A stretch of DNA of 33,956 nt from an uncultured Clostridia bacterium (GTDB taxonomy: Bacteria; Bacillota; Clostridia; Oscillospirales; CAG-272): contig CANROT010000009.1 in the NCBI GenBank assembly GCA_947632285.1, forward strand, positions 1 through 33,956, written 5' to 3'. This document shows, piece by piece, positions 23,705 through 30,704 of the stretch. The notes under the pieces are model-generated. The model saw only the letters and a program-made list of their open reading frames with translations. It was not told the DNA's origin and did not search any database. Each line of letters opens with the position of its first letter. Position 1 is the first letter of the stretch. A program made the position numbers and the translations under genes.

Positions 23705-25154
23705 TCAGAATCTGAAATCGCGCTTGCCGTCGTTCATTATCTCCCCGACGTGCTGTTTCGCTATCGAGCGCGTCTTCTCGTTCGGTATCCTTTCAAGCTC
23801 GGTCTTCACGAGCTCGAACCCGATCTTCTTCGTCTCGGGGGACGCGTAGTCAACGAGATATTCCGTCAGCGTCATGAGCGCGTTCGGATGGCAGCAGTTC
23901 AGTATCTGCCCGGACTTGCAGAGCGACATAAAGCGGTCGCCCGTCCTCCCCTCGCGGTAGCACGCCGTACAGAATGACGGAATGTGCCCGTTTTCCATCA
24001 GCCAGCGGACGACCTCGTCGAGCGTTCTCTGGTCGGAAACGTCGAATTGCTCCGTATCGTGCGGGCGCTCCTCCTCCGTATATCCGCCGACAGACGTGCG
24101 CGAGCCGCCGCTGACCTGCGAGATGCCGAGGCGCAGCAGCTTTGAGCGGACCGCCTCCGTTTCGCGCGTCGAGATTATCATTCCCGTGTACGGGACGGCG
24201 AGGCGTATGCACGCCGTTATCTTCTCGAATATTTCGTCCGAGATCGAATTGTCGAACGCGGAGGGGTCGATGTCGTCCGCGTGCTTGATGCGCGGGACGC
24301 TGATGGTGTGCGGGCCGACGCCGTGAACGGCCTCGAGGTGCTCGGCGTGCATGATGAGCCCGACGAACTCGTACTTGTACAGCTCGAGCCCGAAGAGGAC
24401 GCCGAGCCCGACGTCGTCGATGCCGCCCTCCATCGCGCGGTCCATCGCCTCCGTGTGGTAGTCGTAGTCGTGCTTCGGCCCGGTCGGGTGCAGCTTCAGA
24501 TAGCTCTCCTTGTGGTATGTCTCCTGGAACAGGATATATGTGCCGATCCCGGCCTCCTTGAGCTTGCGGTAATTCTCAACCGTCGTCGCCGCGATATTGA
24601 CGTTGACGCGGCGGATCGCGCCGTTCTTGTGCTTGATCGAATATATCGTGTTGATGCACTCGAGTATGTACTCTATCGGATTGTTGACCGGATCCTCGCC
24701 CGCCTCGATGGCGAGCCGCTTGTGCCCCATGTCCTGAAGCGCGATGACCTCCGCGCGCACCTCGTCCTGCGTCAGCTTGCGGCGCGGAATGTGCTTGTTC
24801 TTCATGTGATACGGGCAGTAAACGCAGCCGTTCACGCAGTAGTTGGAGAGATAGAGCGGCGCGAACATCACGATGCGGTTGCCGTAGTACGCGAGCTTGA
24901 TCTCCTCCGCGATCTTGTATATCTCCTCGACCTTCTCGGGTATGTCGCAAAGCAGGAGTACCGCCGCGTCCCTGTGGGAGAGCCCGGCGGAGACAAAGCC
25001 GTTTCCGCGCTTTTTCGGGCGCGCCTTCTCGAGGATCTCATCTATGAGCGCGACGTTTGTTTTTGTTCGCCTCCGCGTATTCGAGCGTTTCCCTGATCTC
25101 GGCGTCGTTTATGAATTCCTCCGCCTTCAGCGATTTCGGATCGTATTTTGCCAT
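23705..25154 (-). pseudogene. hydG: [FeFe]-hydrogenase maturation radical SAM protein HydG, one-base frameshift
   Basis: HydG splits tyrosine to supply CO and CN- ligands for the H cluster. The frame begins at ATG 25154 (MAKYDPKSLKAEEFINDAE) and continues as EANKN, then shifts and resumes NVALIDEILEKARPKKRG. An extra A in the AAA run on the minus strand (TTT 25056-25058 on the plus strand) explains it. With one base removed the product is 482 residues, the family's normal length. The radical SAM motif CVNGCVYC is near residues 106-113, and the C-terminal cluster site CTAC ... C is at the end of the domain. All catalytic motifs downstream are intact. Since hydE and hydF are intact, a sequencing error is likelier than true loss. 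Confidence 0.9.
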
Positions 25155-25186
25155 TTCTTTTTCATACTCCTTTATATAATTCTTAT

Positions 25187-26245
25187 TCAAATTTCAAATC
25201 CGGGCGCGTCGCCCCTGTCGACGACGATCTTATAGCCGACCGATTCCATGCGGGCGTCAAGGCACCCGCGGCACTGGGCCGATTCCTCCCCCGTGCATAT
25301 CTTGTTGTCGTAGAGCTCGTATTTTTTCCGGACCGACACGGGCGAGAGATTCGGCATGACGACGTTTGCCCCGGCCAGAATTCCGCGCTCGCGCCCGCGG
25401 GGGTCTATCGTCCCGAGCGCCGTCGTCGCCGGGAGCAGCACGGGCGGGTGTATCAGCCGTATGATCGAAAGCAAAAAGCAGGTCAGCTCGAGCGTCCCCG
25501 CGGGAAAATCGCAAAGCGGCGTGTCGTGGTGCGGGATAAACGGACCGATGCCGCACATCTCCGGCTTGAACTTCTCGATGAAACAGAGGTCGGATGCGAG
25601 GTCGTCCGCCGTCTGGTACGGGCTGCCGACCATGAATCCGCAGCCGACCTGATACCCGAGCTCCCGCAGCGTATAGAGGCACGATATCCTGTTCTCAAAC
25701 GACATTTCCGGCGGGTGCAGGCGCGCATAGTGCTCTCTGTTCGCCGTTTCGTGCCGCAGCAGATACCGGTCCGCGCCCGCCTCGCGCAAAGCGCGGTAGC
25801 TCTCGCACCCCCGCTCGCCGAGCGAGAGCGTGACGGCGCAGTCCGGGTGGCGCGACTTTATCCCGGATATGACGCGGCAGAGCACCGCGTCCGTATAGTA
25901 CGCGTCCTCGCCGCCCTGGAGCACGAACGTGCGGAACCCGAGCCCGTACCCCTCGTCGGCACATTCGAGGATATCCTCCTCCGTGAGCCTGTACCGCTCC
26001 GCGTTTTTGTTTCCCCTGCGGATACCGCAGTAGAGGCAGTCGTTTTTGCAATAGTTCGATATCTCGATGAGCCCCCGGACGAAGACGGAGTTGCCGTATA
26101 TCCCGCGCCTCACCGTGACGGCGCGCGCCGCGACGTATGCCGCGAGCTCCGGGGAGTACCCTTCTATCAGCGACTTGTATTCCCCGTGCGAGAGCGAATG
26201 CTCCCGGCAGAGCGCCTCGACAGTCTCAAAAATGCCTTTATCCAT
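25187..26245 (-). CDS. hydE: [FeFe]-hydrogenase maturation radical SAM protein HydE
   Basis: The 352-residue enzyme has the radical SAM motif CKNDCLYC (Cys66, Cys70, Cys73), the TIM-barrel features LQGGEDAYY and SLGERGCESYRALREAGADR (in part), and a C-terminal cysteine group (CTGEESAQCRGC). HydE acts with HydG and HydF to build the dithiomethylamine-bridged di-iron centre. ATG 26245 is inside the end of the upstream regulator gene (8-base overlap) and lacks a good ribosome site, so translation is probably coupled. A longer frame to 26278 is less likely. The gap to hydG is 32 bases. Confidence 0.94.
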   Translation of the reverse strand: MDKGIFETVEALCREHSLSHGEYKSLIEGYSPELAAYVAARAVTVRRGIYGNSVFVRGLIEISNYCKNDCLYCGIRRGNKNAERYRLTEEDILECADEGYGLGFRTFVLQGGEDAYYTDAVLCRVISGIKSRHPDCAVTLSLGERGCESYRALREAGADRYLLRHETANREHYARLHPPEMSFENRISCLYTLRELGYQVGCGFMVGSPYQTADDLASDLCFIEKFKPEMCGIGPFIPHHDTPLCDFPAGTLELTCFLLSIIRLIHPPVLLPATTALGTIDPRGRERGILAGANVVMPNLSPVSVRKKYELYDNKICTGEESAQCRGCLDARMESVGYKIVVDRGDAPGFEI

Positions 26246-26495
26246 TCGAGGTAACGTTTGAATACGCCGTCTTCGCACTGACGCCCGGCAGGCTGCCGAT
26301 CTTGCCGGAGAGCGCCGAGATCACGTCCTGCGGCGCGTCGACCGCGAGGCTTATGATATTGATGTTCTTTTCGCGGTACGGCAGCCCCATTCTGCCGATG
26401 ATGATATCCCCGTACTCGTGCAGCAGCTCATTGAGCGCGCCGACGGAGCCTTTGTCCTCAACGATGATGCCGATGATAGCGACTCTTGTTTCCAT
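26238..26495 (-). CDS. Iron-only hydrogenase system regulator, TM1266 family (putative)
   Basis: The 85-residue protein begins at ATG 26495, four bases after GGAGGG; the longer frame to 26543 reads through the terminator hairpin. It has an ACT-like fold: strand RVAIIGIIVED, helix GSVGALNELLHEYGDIIIGRMGLPY, and strands INIISLAVDAP, then QDVISALSGKIGSLPGV. This small family, named for Thermotoga TM1266, is found next to [FeFe]-hydrogenase maturation genes and related to NikR's ligand domain, but has no DNA-binding part of its own. It is the first gene of the maturation operon, and its role as regulator is inferred from position. Confidence 0.88.
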   Translation of the reverse strand: METRVAIIGIIVEDKGSVGALNELLHEYGDIIIGRMGLPYREKNINIISLAVDAPQDVISALSGKIGSLPGVSAKTAYSNVTSNG

Positions 26496-26505
26496 TTTTC
26501 CCTCC

Positions 26506-26594
26506 AAAAAAATTGCCCCGTCCGGACATTCCGGGCGCGGCAAAGAAATAGTATATGTCTCTCTGCCTTTCCCTCGGGGACAGCGTCCGCGCCC
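26506..26594 (-). promoter_or_regulatory. Attenuator in the leader of the hydrogenase-maturation operon
   Basis: On the minus-strand transcript, TTGCCGCGCCCGGA (26543-26530) pairs with TCCGGACGGGGCAA (26526-26513) with two mismatches and is followed by T7 (26512-26506). This is an intrinsic terminator one base ahead of the GGAGGG ribosome site. Upstream, GGGCGCGG (26594-26587) can instead pair with CCGCGCCC (26540-26533) of the left arm, which would prevent the terminator. The 50-base segment between could hold a sensor; no known riboswitch is recognised. Confidence 0.7.
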
Positions 26595-26613
26595 CTCTTG
26601 TCAGGTCGAGAAT

Positions 26614-26642
26614 ATTATATCTCAGCCGCCCGCGCTTGTCAA
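26614..26642 (-). promoter_or_regulatory. Consensus sigma-A promoter of the hyd maturation operon
   Basis: On the minus strand: TTGACA (26637-26642), 17 bp, TATAAT (26614-26619). It leaves a leader of about 110 bases that contains the attenuator. Confidence 0.88.
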
Positions 26643-26709
26643 TATCAAAAAATTGAAACTGCTGCACGGCGCGCGGCATATTTCACACGTTTTTTTGACT
26701 AAAATCTGC

Positions 26710-26739
26710 TTGACGCAGGTGCTGCGGCTGTGATATAAT
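26710..26739 (+). promoter_or_regulatory. Promoter of a stand-alone RNA gene, with dyad over -10
   Basis: TTGACG (26710-26715), 18 bp, TATAAT (26734-26739). The dyad GTGATAT-N4-ATATCAC (26730-26747) covers the -10 and predicted start, a possible protein site. Confidence 0.75.
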
Positions 26740-26745
26740 CATATC

Positions 26746-26947
26746 ACCACACAAAGTTAATAATAGATTATCTTTTGTCTTAACAAAGTTGACAATGCTT
26801 TTCTACCATAATTCGGTAAAAACGCATTGGTCCTTGTTTTTCGCATTGTGAACTTTGTAAGACGTACAAATAACTGCGTAGAACTTTGTGTGGTAGCAAA
26901 TGGGGCTGTGCGTTTTTCGGTGCGCAGCCTCGGCTGCGCACTTTTTT
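26746..26947 (+). ncRNA. Structured small RNA, 6S RNA-like
   Basis: A transcript of about 200 bases starts near 26746 and ends in a strong terminator. Its ends form a perfect 13-bp stem (26746-26758 with 26882-26894). Next is a symmetric internal loop of about 18 bases on each side (26759-26776 and 26864-26881). Then a long apical rod follows (GTCTT and ACAAAGTT-x-ACAATGC, 26777-26798, with 26843-26863), capped by a further hairpin. Closing stem, large central bubble and apical rod is the layout of 6S RNA, which binds sigma-A RNA polymerase. Open frames on either strand here are shadows. It is an RNA gene with good confidence; the 6S identity is inference from shape, not sequence match. Confidence 0.62.
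26920..26947 (+). terminator. Intrinsic terminator of the RNA gene
   Basis: GTGCGCAG-CC-TC-GG-CTGCGCAC (26920-26941) forms a stem of at least 8 bp, and six T (26942-26947) follow directly. Confidence 0.92.
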
Positions 26948-26994
26948 CATTCGCAAGTATCCCCCATGCTGCCACACATCTCAATATGAAAAAT

Positions 26995-27016
26995 GACCGC
27001 GCCCCGCGGTCTTTTT
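26995..27016. terminator. Second terminator hairpin
   Basis: GACCGCG (26995-27001) pairs with CGCGGTC (27005-27011), followed by T5, and preceded by A-rich sequence that would be T-rich on the other strand. It can back up the RNA gene's terminator and may also stop transcripts from tldE. Confidence 0.75.
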
Positions 27017-27034
27017 CATTGTTATAAATATCAT

Positions 27035-27094
27035 AAAAAGTTTTGGCAGAGGGGGCCCGGGGGAGGCGCCTTTTCCAAAAGGCGCCTCCCCCGG
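27035..27094 (-). repeat. Palindromic dispersed repeat, copy 4, with tail
   Basis: CCGGGGGAGGCGCCTTTT (27057-27074), two bases, then its exact complement (27077-27094). Read on the minus strand, the tail is GCCCCCTCTGCCAAAACTTTT-like, matching copies 1 and 2 in layout. It lies 14 bases beyond the tldE stop, so the tail is again downstream of the palindrome relative to the gene. Confidence 0.85.
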
Positions 27095-27108
27095 AAATTA
27101 TTCTCATG

Positions 27109-28455
27109 TCACTTCCCCGCGACGGTCAGGCCGTCGACGCGGAGGCACGGGGACGAGAACGACGTCATGCCGTGCGAGCGGAGCTCGAGCTCATTGCCGA
27201 CGGCGGTGATATTTTGCAGGAGCGTGTAGAAATTCCCCGCGACGGTGAACGATTTGACGGCGCGCCCCTTTTTGCCGCCCTCGATCATATAGCCGGAGCT
27301 CTGGAGCGAGAAGTCGCCGGAGATGACGTTCGCACCGGCGTGCAGCCCGCCGAGGGCGGTAACGTACACGCCCTCGCCGACGCCGCGGACGATCTCCTCC
27401 TCGGTCGTTTCTCCCGGCGCGATATACATCGAGAACGGCCTTATCCCGACCGTGGAATTGTACGAACGCGCCGCGTTTCCGGTCGTTTCGACTCCGGCGG
27501 CCGCCGCCGTCTTGAGATTATACAGCAGCGTCTTGAAAACGCCCGCCTCAATGACGCTTTTTTTGTGCGTGGGGCAGCCCTCTCCGTCAAAATTTATCGG
27601 CATCGCGGCCTCCGGGTGGCGCGGGTCGTCAACGAGCGTCACGAGCGGGGAGGCGATCGCCTCGCCCTCGCGCCCGCCGAGCTTTGAGAGCCCCTTCTGC
27701 GCGTTCTCGGCGGAGAATATGCCCGAATAGGTCGAAAGCAGGCTCGAGACCGCCTCCGGCGCGAACACGACCGGGTAAGAGCCGGTCGGCGCGACGTCCG
27801 CGTCGAGCATCGAGAGCGCCTTTTCGGTTGCCTTCTTCGCAAGCTCGTCAACGTCGAGCTTGTCAAAGCCGCCGACCTTCACCTCGTAAGCGTCCGACAT
27901 CTCGCTCCCGTTCGAAACGACGGACGCGGCGAAGAACGCGGCGACGCTGTTCTCGTAAGAAACATCGAGCCCGTTTGAATTGCATATCGCGATCTTCACG
28001 GTCCCGCACGACGCGGACGCGCTCGCGCCGTCGATAACGGCGGGGTCCGCCGCATAGAGGGCGCGGTCGCCGTCGAGCGCCGCTTTTATGAGCTCCTCCG
28101 TCGCCGGGAGCGCGTAGGGGACGAGGTCGAGCGGCTCATATTCGAGCCCGCCCGGCGCGAGGTATTCGCGCTCATCGTTTTCGAGGATCTCCGCATTGTC
28201 GACGGCCCTGCCGACAATGCCGACCGCCTCCTCCTCCGACAGCTCCTCCGTCGAAGAATATCCCATCTTGCCGCCGACGACGCAGCGGAACGAAACTCCG
28301 CCGTCAACGGAGCTTGAAAATTCGTTTATCTCATGCCTGAAGGTGTCGACGCTGACGTCCTCGCCGGAGTTGTAGTAGAGCTCGTACTCGCTGATGCCGC
28401 GCCTTTTCGCCTCCGAGATCACGGCTTCCTTAAATGCACTGTATTCCATGTTCAT
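27109..28455 (-). CDS. TldE/PmbA family metalloprotease subunit
   Basis: The 448-residue protein matches the PmbA/TldE family along its length. Recognisable segments are YNSTVGIRPFSMYIAPGE and the C-terminal GGLHAGANVISGDFSLQSSGY, characteristic of the non-zinc partner. TldE forms a heterodimer with TldD that digests unfolded or modified peptides and, in known systems, matures microcin-type peptides. It has no HExxxH motif of its own. Start ATG 28455 follows AAGGAGG. It lies 33 bases after tldD in one operon. No ribosomal-peptide precursor is visible in the window. Confidence 0.92.
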   Translation of the reverse strand: MNMEYSAFKEAVISEAKRRGISEYELYYNSGEDVSVDTFRHEINEFSSSVDGGVSFRCVVGGKMGYSSTEELSEEEAVGIVGRAVDNAEILENDEREYLAPGGLEYEPLDLVPYALPATEELIKAALDGDRALYAADPAVIDGASASASCGTVKIAICNSNGLDVSYENSVAAFFAASVVSNGSEMSDAYEVKVGGFDKLDVDELAKKATEKALSMLDADVAPTGSYPVVFAPEAVSSLLSTYSGIFSAENAQKGLSKLGGREGEAIASPLVTLVDDPRHPEAAMPINFDGEGCPTHKKSVIEAGVFKTLLYNLKTAAAAGVETTGNAARSYNSTVGIRPFSMYIAPGETTEEEIVRGVGEGVYVTALGGLHAGANVISGDFSLQSSGYMIEGGKKGRAVKSFTVAGNFYTLLQNITAVGNELELRSHGMTSFSSPCLRVDGLTVAGK

Positions 28456-28488
28456 TCGTTATCGTTTCCTCCTTGACGTTTTCCGCTC

Positions 28489-29871
28489 TCATCTTCCGCC
28501 CACGGTTATCGACGAAACGCGGATCAGCGGCTGGCCCACATTCGTCGGGATCGAACCGCTCGACGCGCCGCACATTCCCTGACCGAGATCGAGATCTCTG
28601 CCGACCATGTCGATGTTCATTATGACCTCGGAGCCCTTTCCGACGAGGCTCGCGCCGCGGACCGGCTCGCATATTTTGCCGCTGCGGACCATGTACCCCT
28701 CGTTCACGGCAAAGTTGAATTCGCCCGTCGCCGGGTTGACGGAGCCGCCGCCCATCGATTTTGCATAGAGCCCGTATTCGATGGAGGCGATGATCTCGTC
28801 GTTGTCGTCCGTCCCTTCGGCAATATACGTGTTCGTCATGCGCGACGTCGTCGTGTACGCGTAGCTCTGCCGCCGCGCGCTGCCCGTGGACGCCATTCCC
28901 ATTCTGCGCCCGTTGTATTTGTCTATCATGTACGTCTTGAGGACGCCGTTTTCGATGAGGACGTTTTTCTGCGCCGGGGTGCCCTCGTCGTCGATGTTTA
29001 TCGAGCCCCACGCGTTCGGTATCATCCCGTCGTCAACGGCGGTGACCTTCGGGTTCGCGATCTGCGTCCCGAGCTTGCCCGCAAACTGGGAGAGCCCGTA
29101 TGCGACCGCGGACGCCTCGAGCGAGTGCCCGCACGCCTCGTGGAAGATGACGCCGCCGAATCCGTTCCCGATCGCGACCGGCATGACGCCCGCCTTGCAG
29201 TACCCGGCGCCCGCCATCGTGAACGCCTGCTCCGCCGCGGTCCTCCCCGTTGCGACCGGGTCGATGACCGAGTCAAAGACCTCCATTCCCATTCTGCGCC
29301 CGGGGTTGCACGAGCCGGTCTGCGTCCCCTGCCCCCTGTCGGAAACGGCGCTTATCGACAGCCTCGTCCTGATCTGGCGGTCCTCGGCGTATAGCCCCTC
29401 GCTCGTCGCGATGAGAATGTTATGATCGACGTCGAGCAGCGTCCCCGTCGCCTGAACTATGCTCTCGTCGTACTCGCGCGCCGCGAAGTACGCGGACTTG
29501 AGCACGTCCGCCTTCTGCCTGTTCGGCACCGTGGAGGGGACGATCTTCACCGAATGTATGTCGCCGAAGATGCGCTCACGGAGATTTATCTCGACCGCCG
29601 CCTCGCCCTCGCCGAGCGCGTCCGCCGCGCGCGCGGCGCATCGCATAAGCCCCGCCTCGGAGGTGTCCGTCGTCGTCGCCGTAACGGAGCGCAGCCCTCG
29701 GAAAACGCGCACGCTCGCCCCGGCGATGACGGCGTCCGCAACGCTGTCCACCTTGTTTGAGATCATTCGTATCGCGTGATCCGTCGTGTGCTCCGCGAAT
29801 ATTTCCGCGTAGTCCGCGCCCGTCGATGACGCGCGGCGCAGGACCCGCTCGCAAAGTTCTCTTGAAATCAT
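28489..29871 (-). CDS. tldD: TldD family zinc metalloprotease
   Basis: The 460-residue protein carries the zinc motif HEACGH (residues 244-249, in VIFHEACGHSLE). The conserved C-terminal region GMCGASSG provides a further Cys ligand in structures of TldD. Together with TldE it makes a closed chamber that degrades unfolded peptides; in Escherichia coli the pair matures microcin B17 and affects the CcdA antitoxin. Start ATG 29871 follows AAAGGAG. A promoter lies at 29928-29956. The neighbour upstream, a DMP19-like gene, ends 112 bases before it and may be separate. No deviation from the family is seen. Confidence 0.94.
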   Translation of the reverse strand: MISRELCERVLRRASSTGADYAEIFAEHTTDHAIRMISNKVDSVADAVIAGASVRVFRGLRSVTATTTDTSEAGLMRCAARAADALGEGEAAVEINLRERIFGDIHSVKIVPSTVPNRQKADVLKSAYFAAREYDESIVQATGTLLDVDHNILIATSEGLYAEDRQIRTRLSISAVSDRGQGTQTGSCNPGRRMGMEVFDSVIDPVATGRTAAEQAFTMAGAGYCKAGVMPVAIGNGFGGVIFHEACGHSLEASAVAYGLSQFAGKLGTQIANPKVTAVDDGMIPNAWGSINIDDEGTPAQKNVLIENGVLKTYMIDKYNGRRMGMASTGSARRQSYAYTTTSRMTNTYIAEGTDDNDEIIASIEYGLYAKSMGGGSVNPATGEFNFAVNEGYMVRSGKICEPVRGASLVGKGSEVIMNIDMVGRDLDLGQGMCGASSGSIPTNVGQPLIRVSSITVGGR

Positions 29872-29927
29872 GTAATTCTCCTTTTTTCAAACACCGCACA
29901 ACCCCGTTGAGGCGTCCGGTTTTTTAT

Positions 29928-29956
29928 ATTTTACCACCACACCGCCGCGATTTCAA
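29928..29956 (-). promoter_or_regulatory. Sigma-A promoter of the tldD-tldE operon
   Basis: On the minus strand: TTGAAA (29951-29956), 17 bp, TAAAAT (29928-29933), about 57 bases ahead of the tldD start. Confidence 0.8.
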
Positions 29957-29982
29957 TATGTTGACGCGCGGCGCGAAAATAT

Positions 29983-30555
29983 TCAGAAGCTTTCGATATG
30001 CTCCCTCACGTAAGCGGCGAGACGCCCGTCGAGCGAGTCGAGGGTGTAAAACTCATCGTCGAATTCGTCGAACGGGTAGCGGTCGTACTGTGCCGAAAAT
30101 GCCTCAGTCGTCGGTGAATCGAACGACGACAGATCGCTGTCGTCGATCCCGTATTTTTTGATGAATCCGTCGTAAAGCGCCCTGCATTCATGCGCGCCTA
30201 TCAAGTCAAGGCTGTCGCTCACGAACGGCGCCGCCGCGCGGCTCGAATTGATGAAGAACCGGCACAGTCCGCCGTTGTTCACCTCCACCTCGAGCAAAAA
30301 AACGGTGTATAACACGCGTTCCGGCTCAGACAAAAGCGATGTCAGCGCCGAGGAGCCTTCTTCAAAGTCCGCGCCGTCAAGCTTTCCGTCCACGCGATCA
30401 AAGGCTGCCGTTATAAGCTCCCCGTCAGGGAGCGAGACAAGCTCATCGTGCGTCATATTTTTGTAAACCTCCTGTTTGACCGAAATATCATTCACTTCGT
30501 TTTTGAGAGTCTTTTTGAAATTCCTCATCGCATGTATCATGTCGATCAGCCACAT
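29983..30555 (-). CDS. DMP19/DUF4375-like protein
   Basis: The 190-residue protein has a block VFLLEVEVNNGGLCRFFINSS (about residues 85-105, quoted to 20 at most) and SRAAAPFVSDSLDLIGA after it. These are diagnostic of the DMP19 family (DUF4375), small acidic proteins named for a Neisseria DNA mimic. The C-terminal 60 residues are rich in Asp, Glu and aromatic residues (YDRYPFDEFDDEFYTLDSLD), in keeping with a DNA or RNA mimic, but most family members have no tested function. The start ATG 30555 has AAAGGACGG upstream; ATG 30528 (MRNFKKTL) is an alternative. It seems monocistronic. Confidence 0.75.
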   Translation of the reverse strand: MWLIDMIHAMRNFKKTLKNEVNDISVKQEVYKNMTHDELVSLPDGELITAAFDRVDGKLDGADFEEGSSALTSLLSEPERVLYTVFLLEVEVNNGGLCRFFINSSRAAAPFVSDSLDLIGAHECRALYDGFIKKYGIDDSDLSSFDSPTTEAFSAQYDRYPFDEFDDEFYTLDSLDGRLAAYVREHIESF

Positions 30556-30662
30556 TTTACCAAAGCCGTCCTTTTTGCCGTATCAAAATCGCGGGGATAA
30601 GCGCCGCAGCCGGAGCCGTCTATCATTATCCGCTGCGCCGCGTTTATGCCGAAATAAGCACA

Positions 30663-30688
30663 GCCCGGGACAGTCGCCTGTCCCGGGC
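30663..30688 (-). terminator. Terminator hairpin after uraA
   Basis: GCCCGGGACAG (30663-30673), loop TCGC, CTGTCCCGGGC (30678-30688), 17 bases beyond the uraA stop. The T-tract on the minus strand is poor. Confidence 0.6.
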
Positions 30689-30704
30689 CCGGCAGCTTGC
30701 CGCA

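Noticed and set aside
24281..26254. Long plus-strand frames (24281-25096 and 25148-26254) over hydG and hydE
   Set aside because: Antisense shadows of radical SAM genes with no ribosome sites and unlikely composition.
26746..26894. MITE or insertion-sequence remnant with 13-bp terminal inverted repeats
   Set aside because: Possible in principle, but a promoter directly outside one end and an intrinsic terminator beyond the other, with nested stems, fit an RNA gene better; no target duplication seen.
26757..27107. Minus-strand frames of 116 and 65 codons across the RNA gene
   Set aside because: They translate the stem, terminator and palindrome copy 4; no ribosome site. Better explained as a non-coding RNA.
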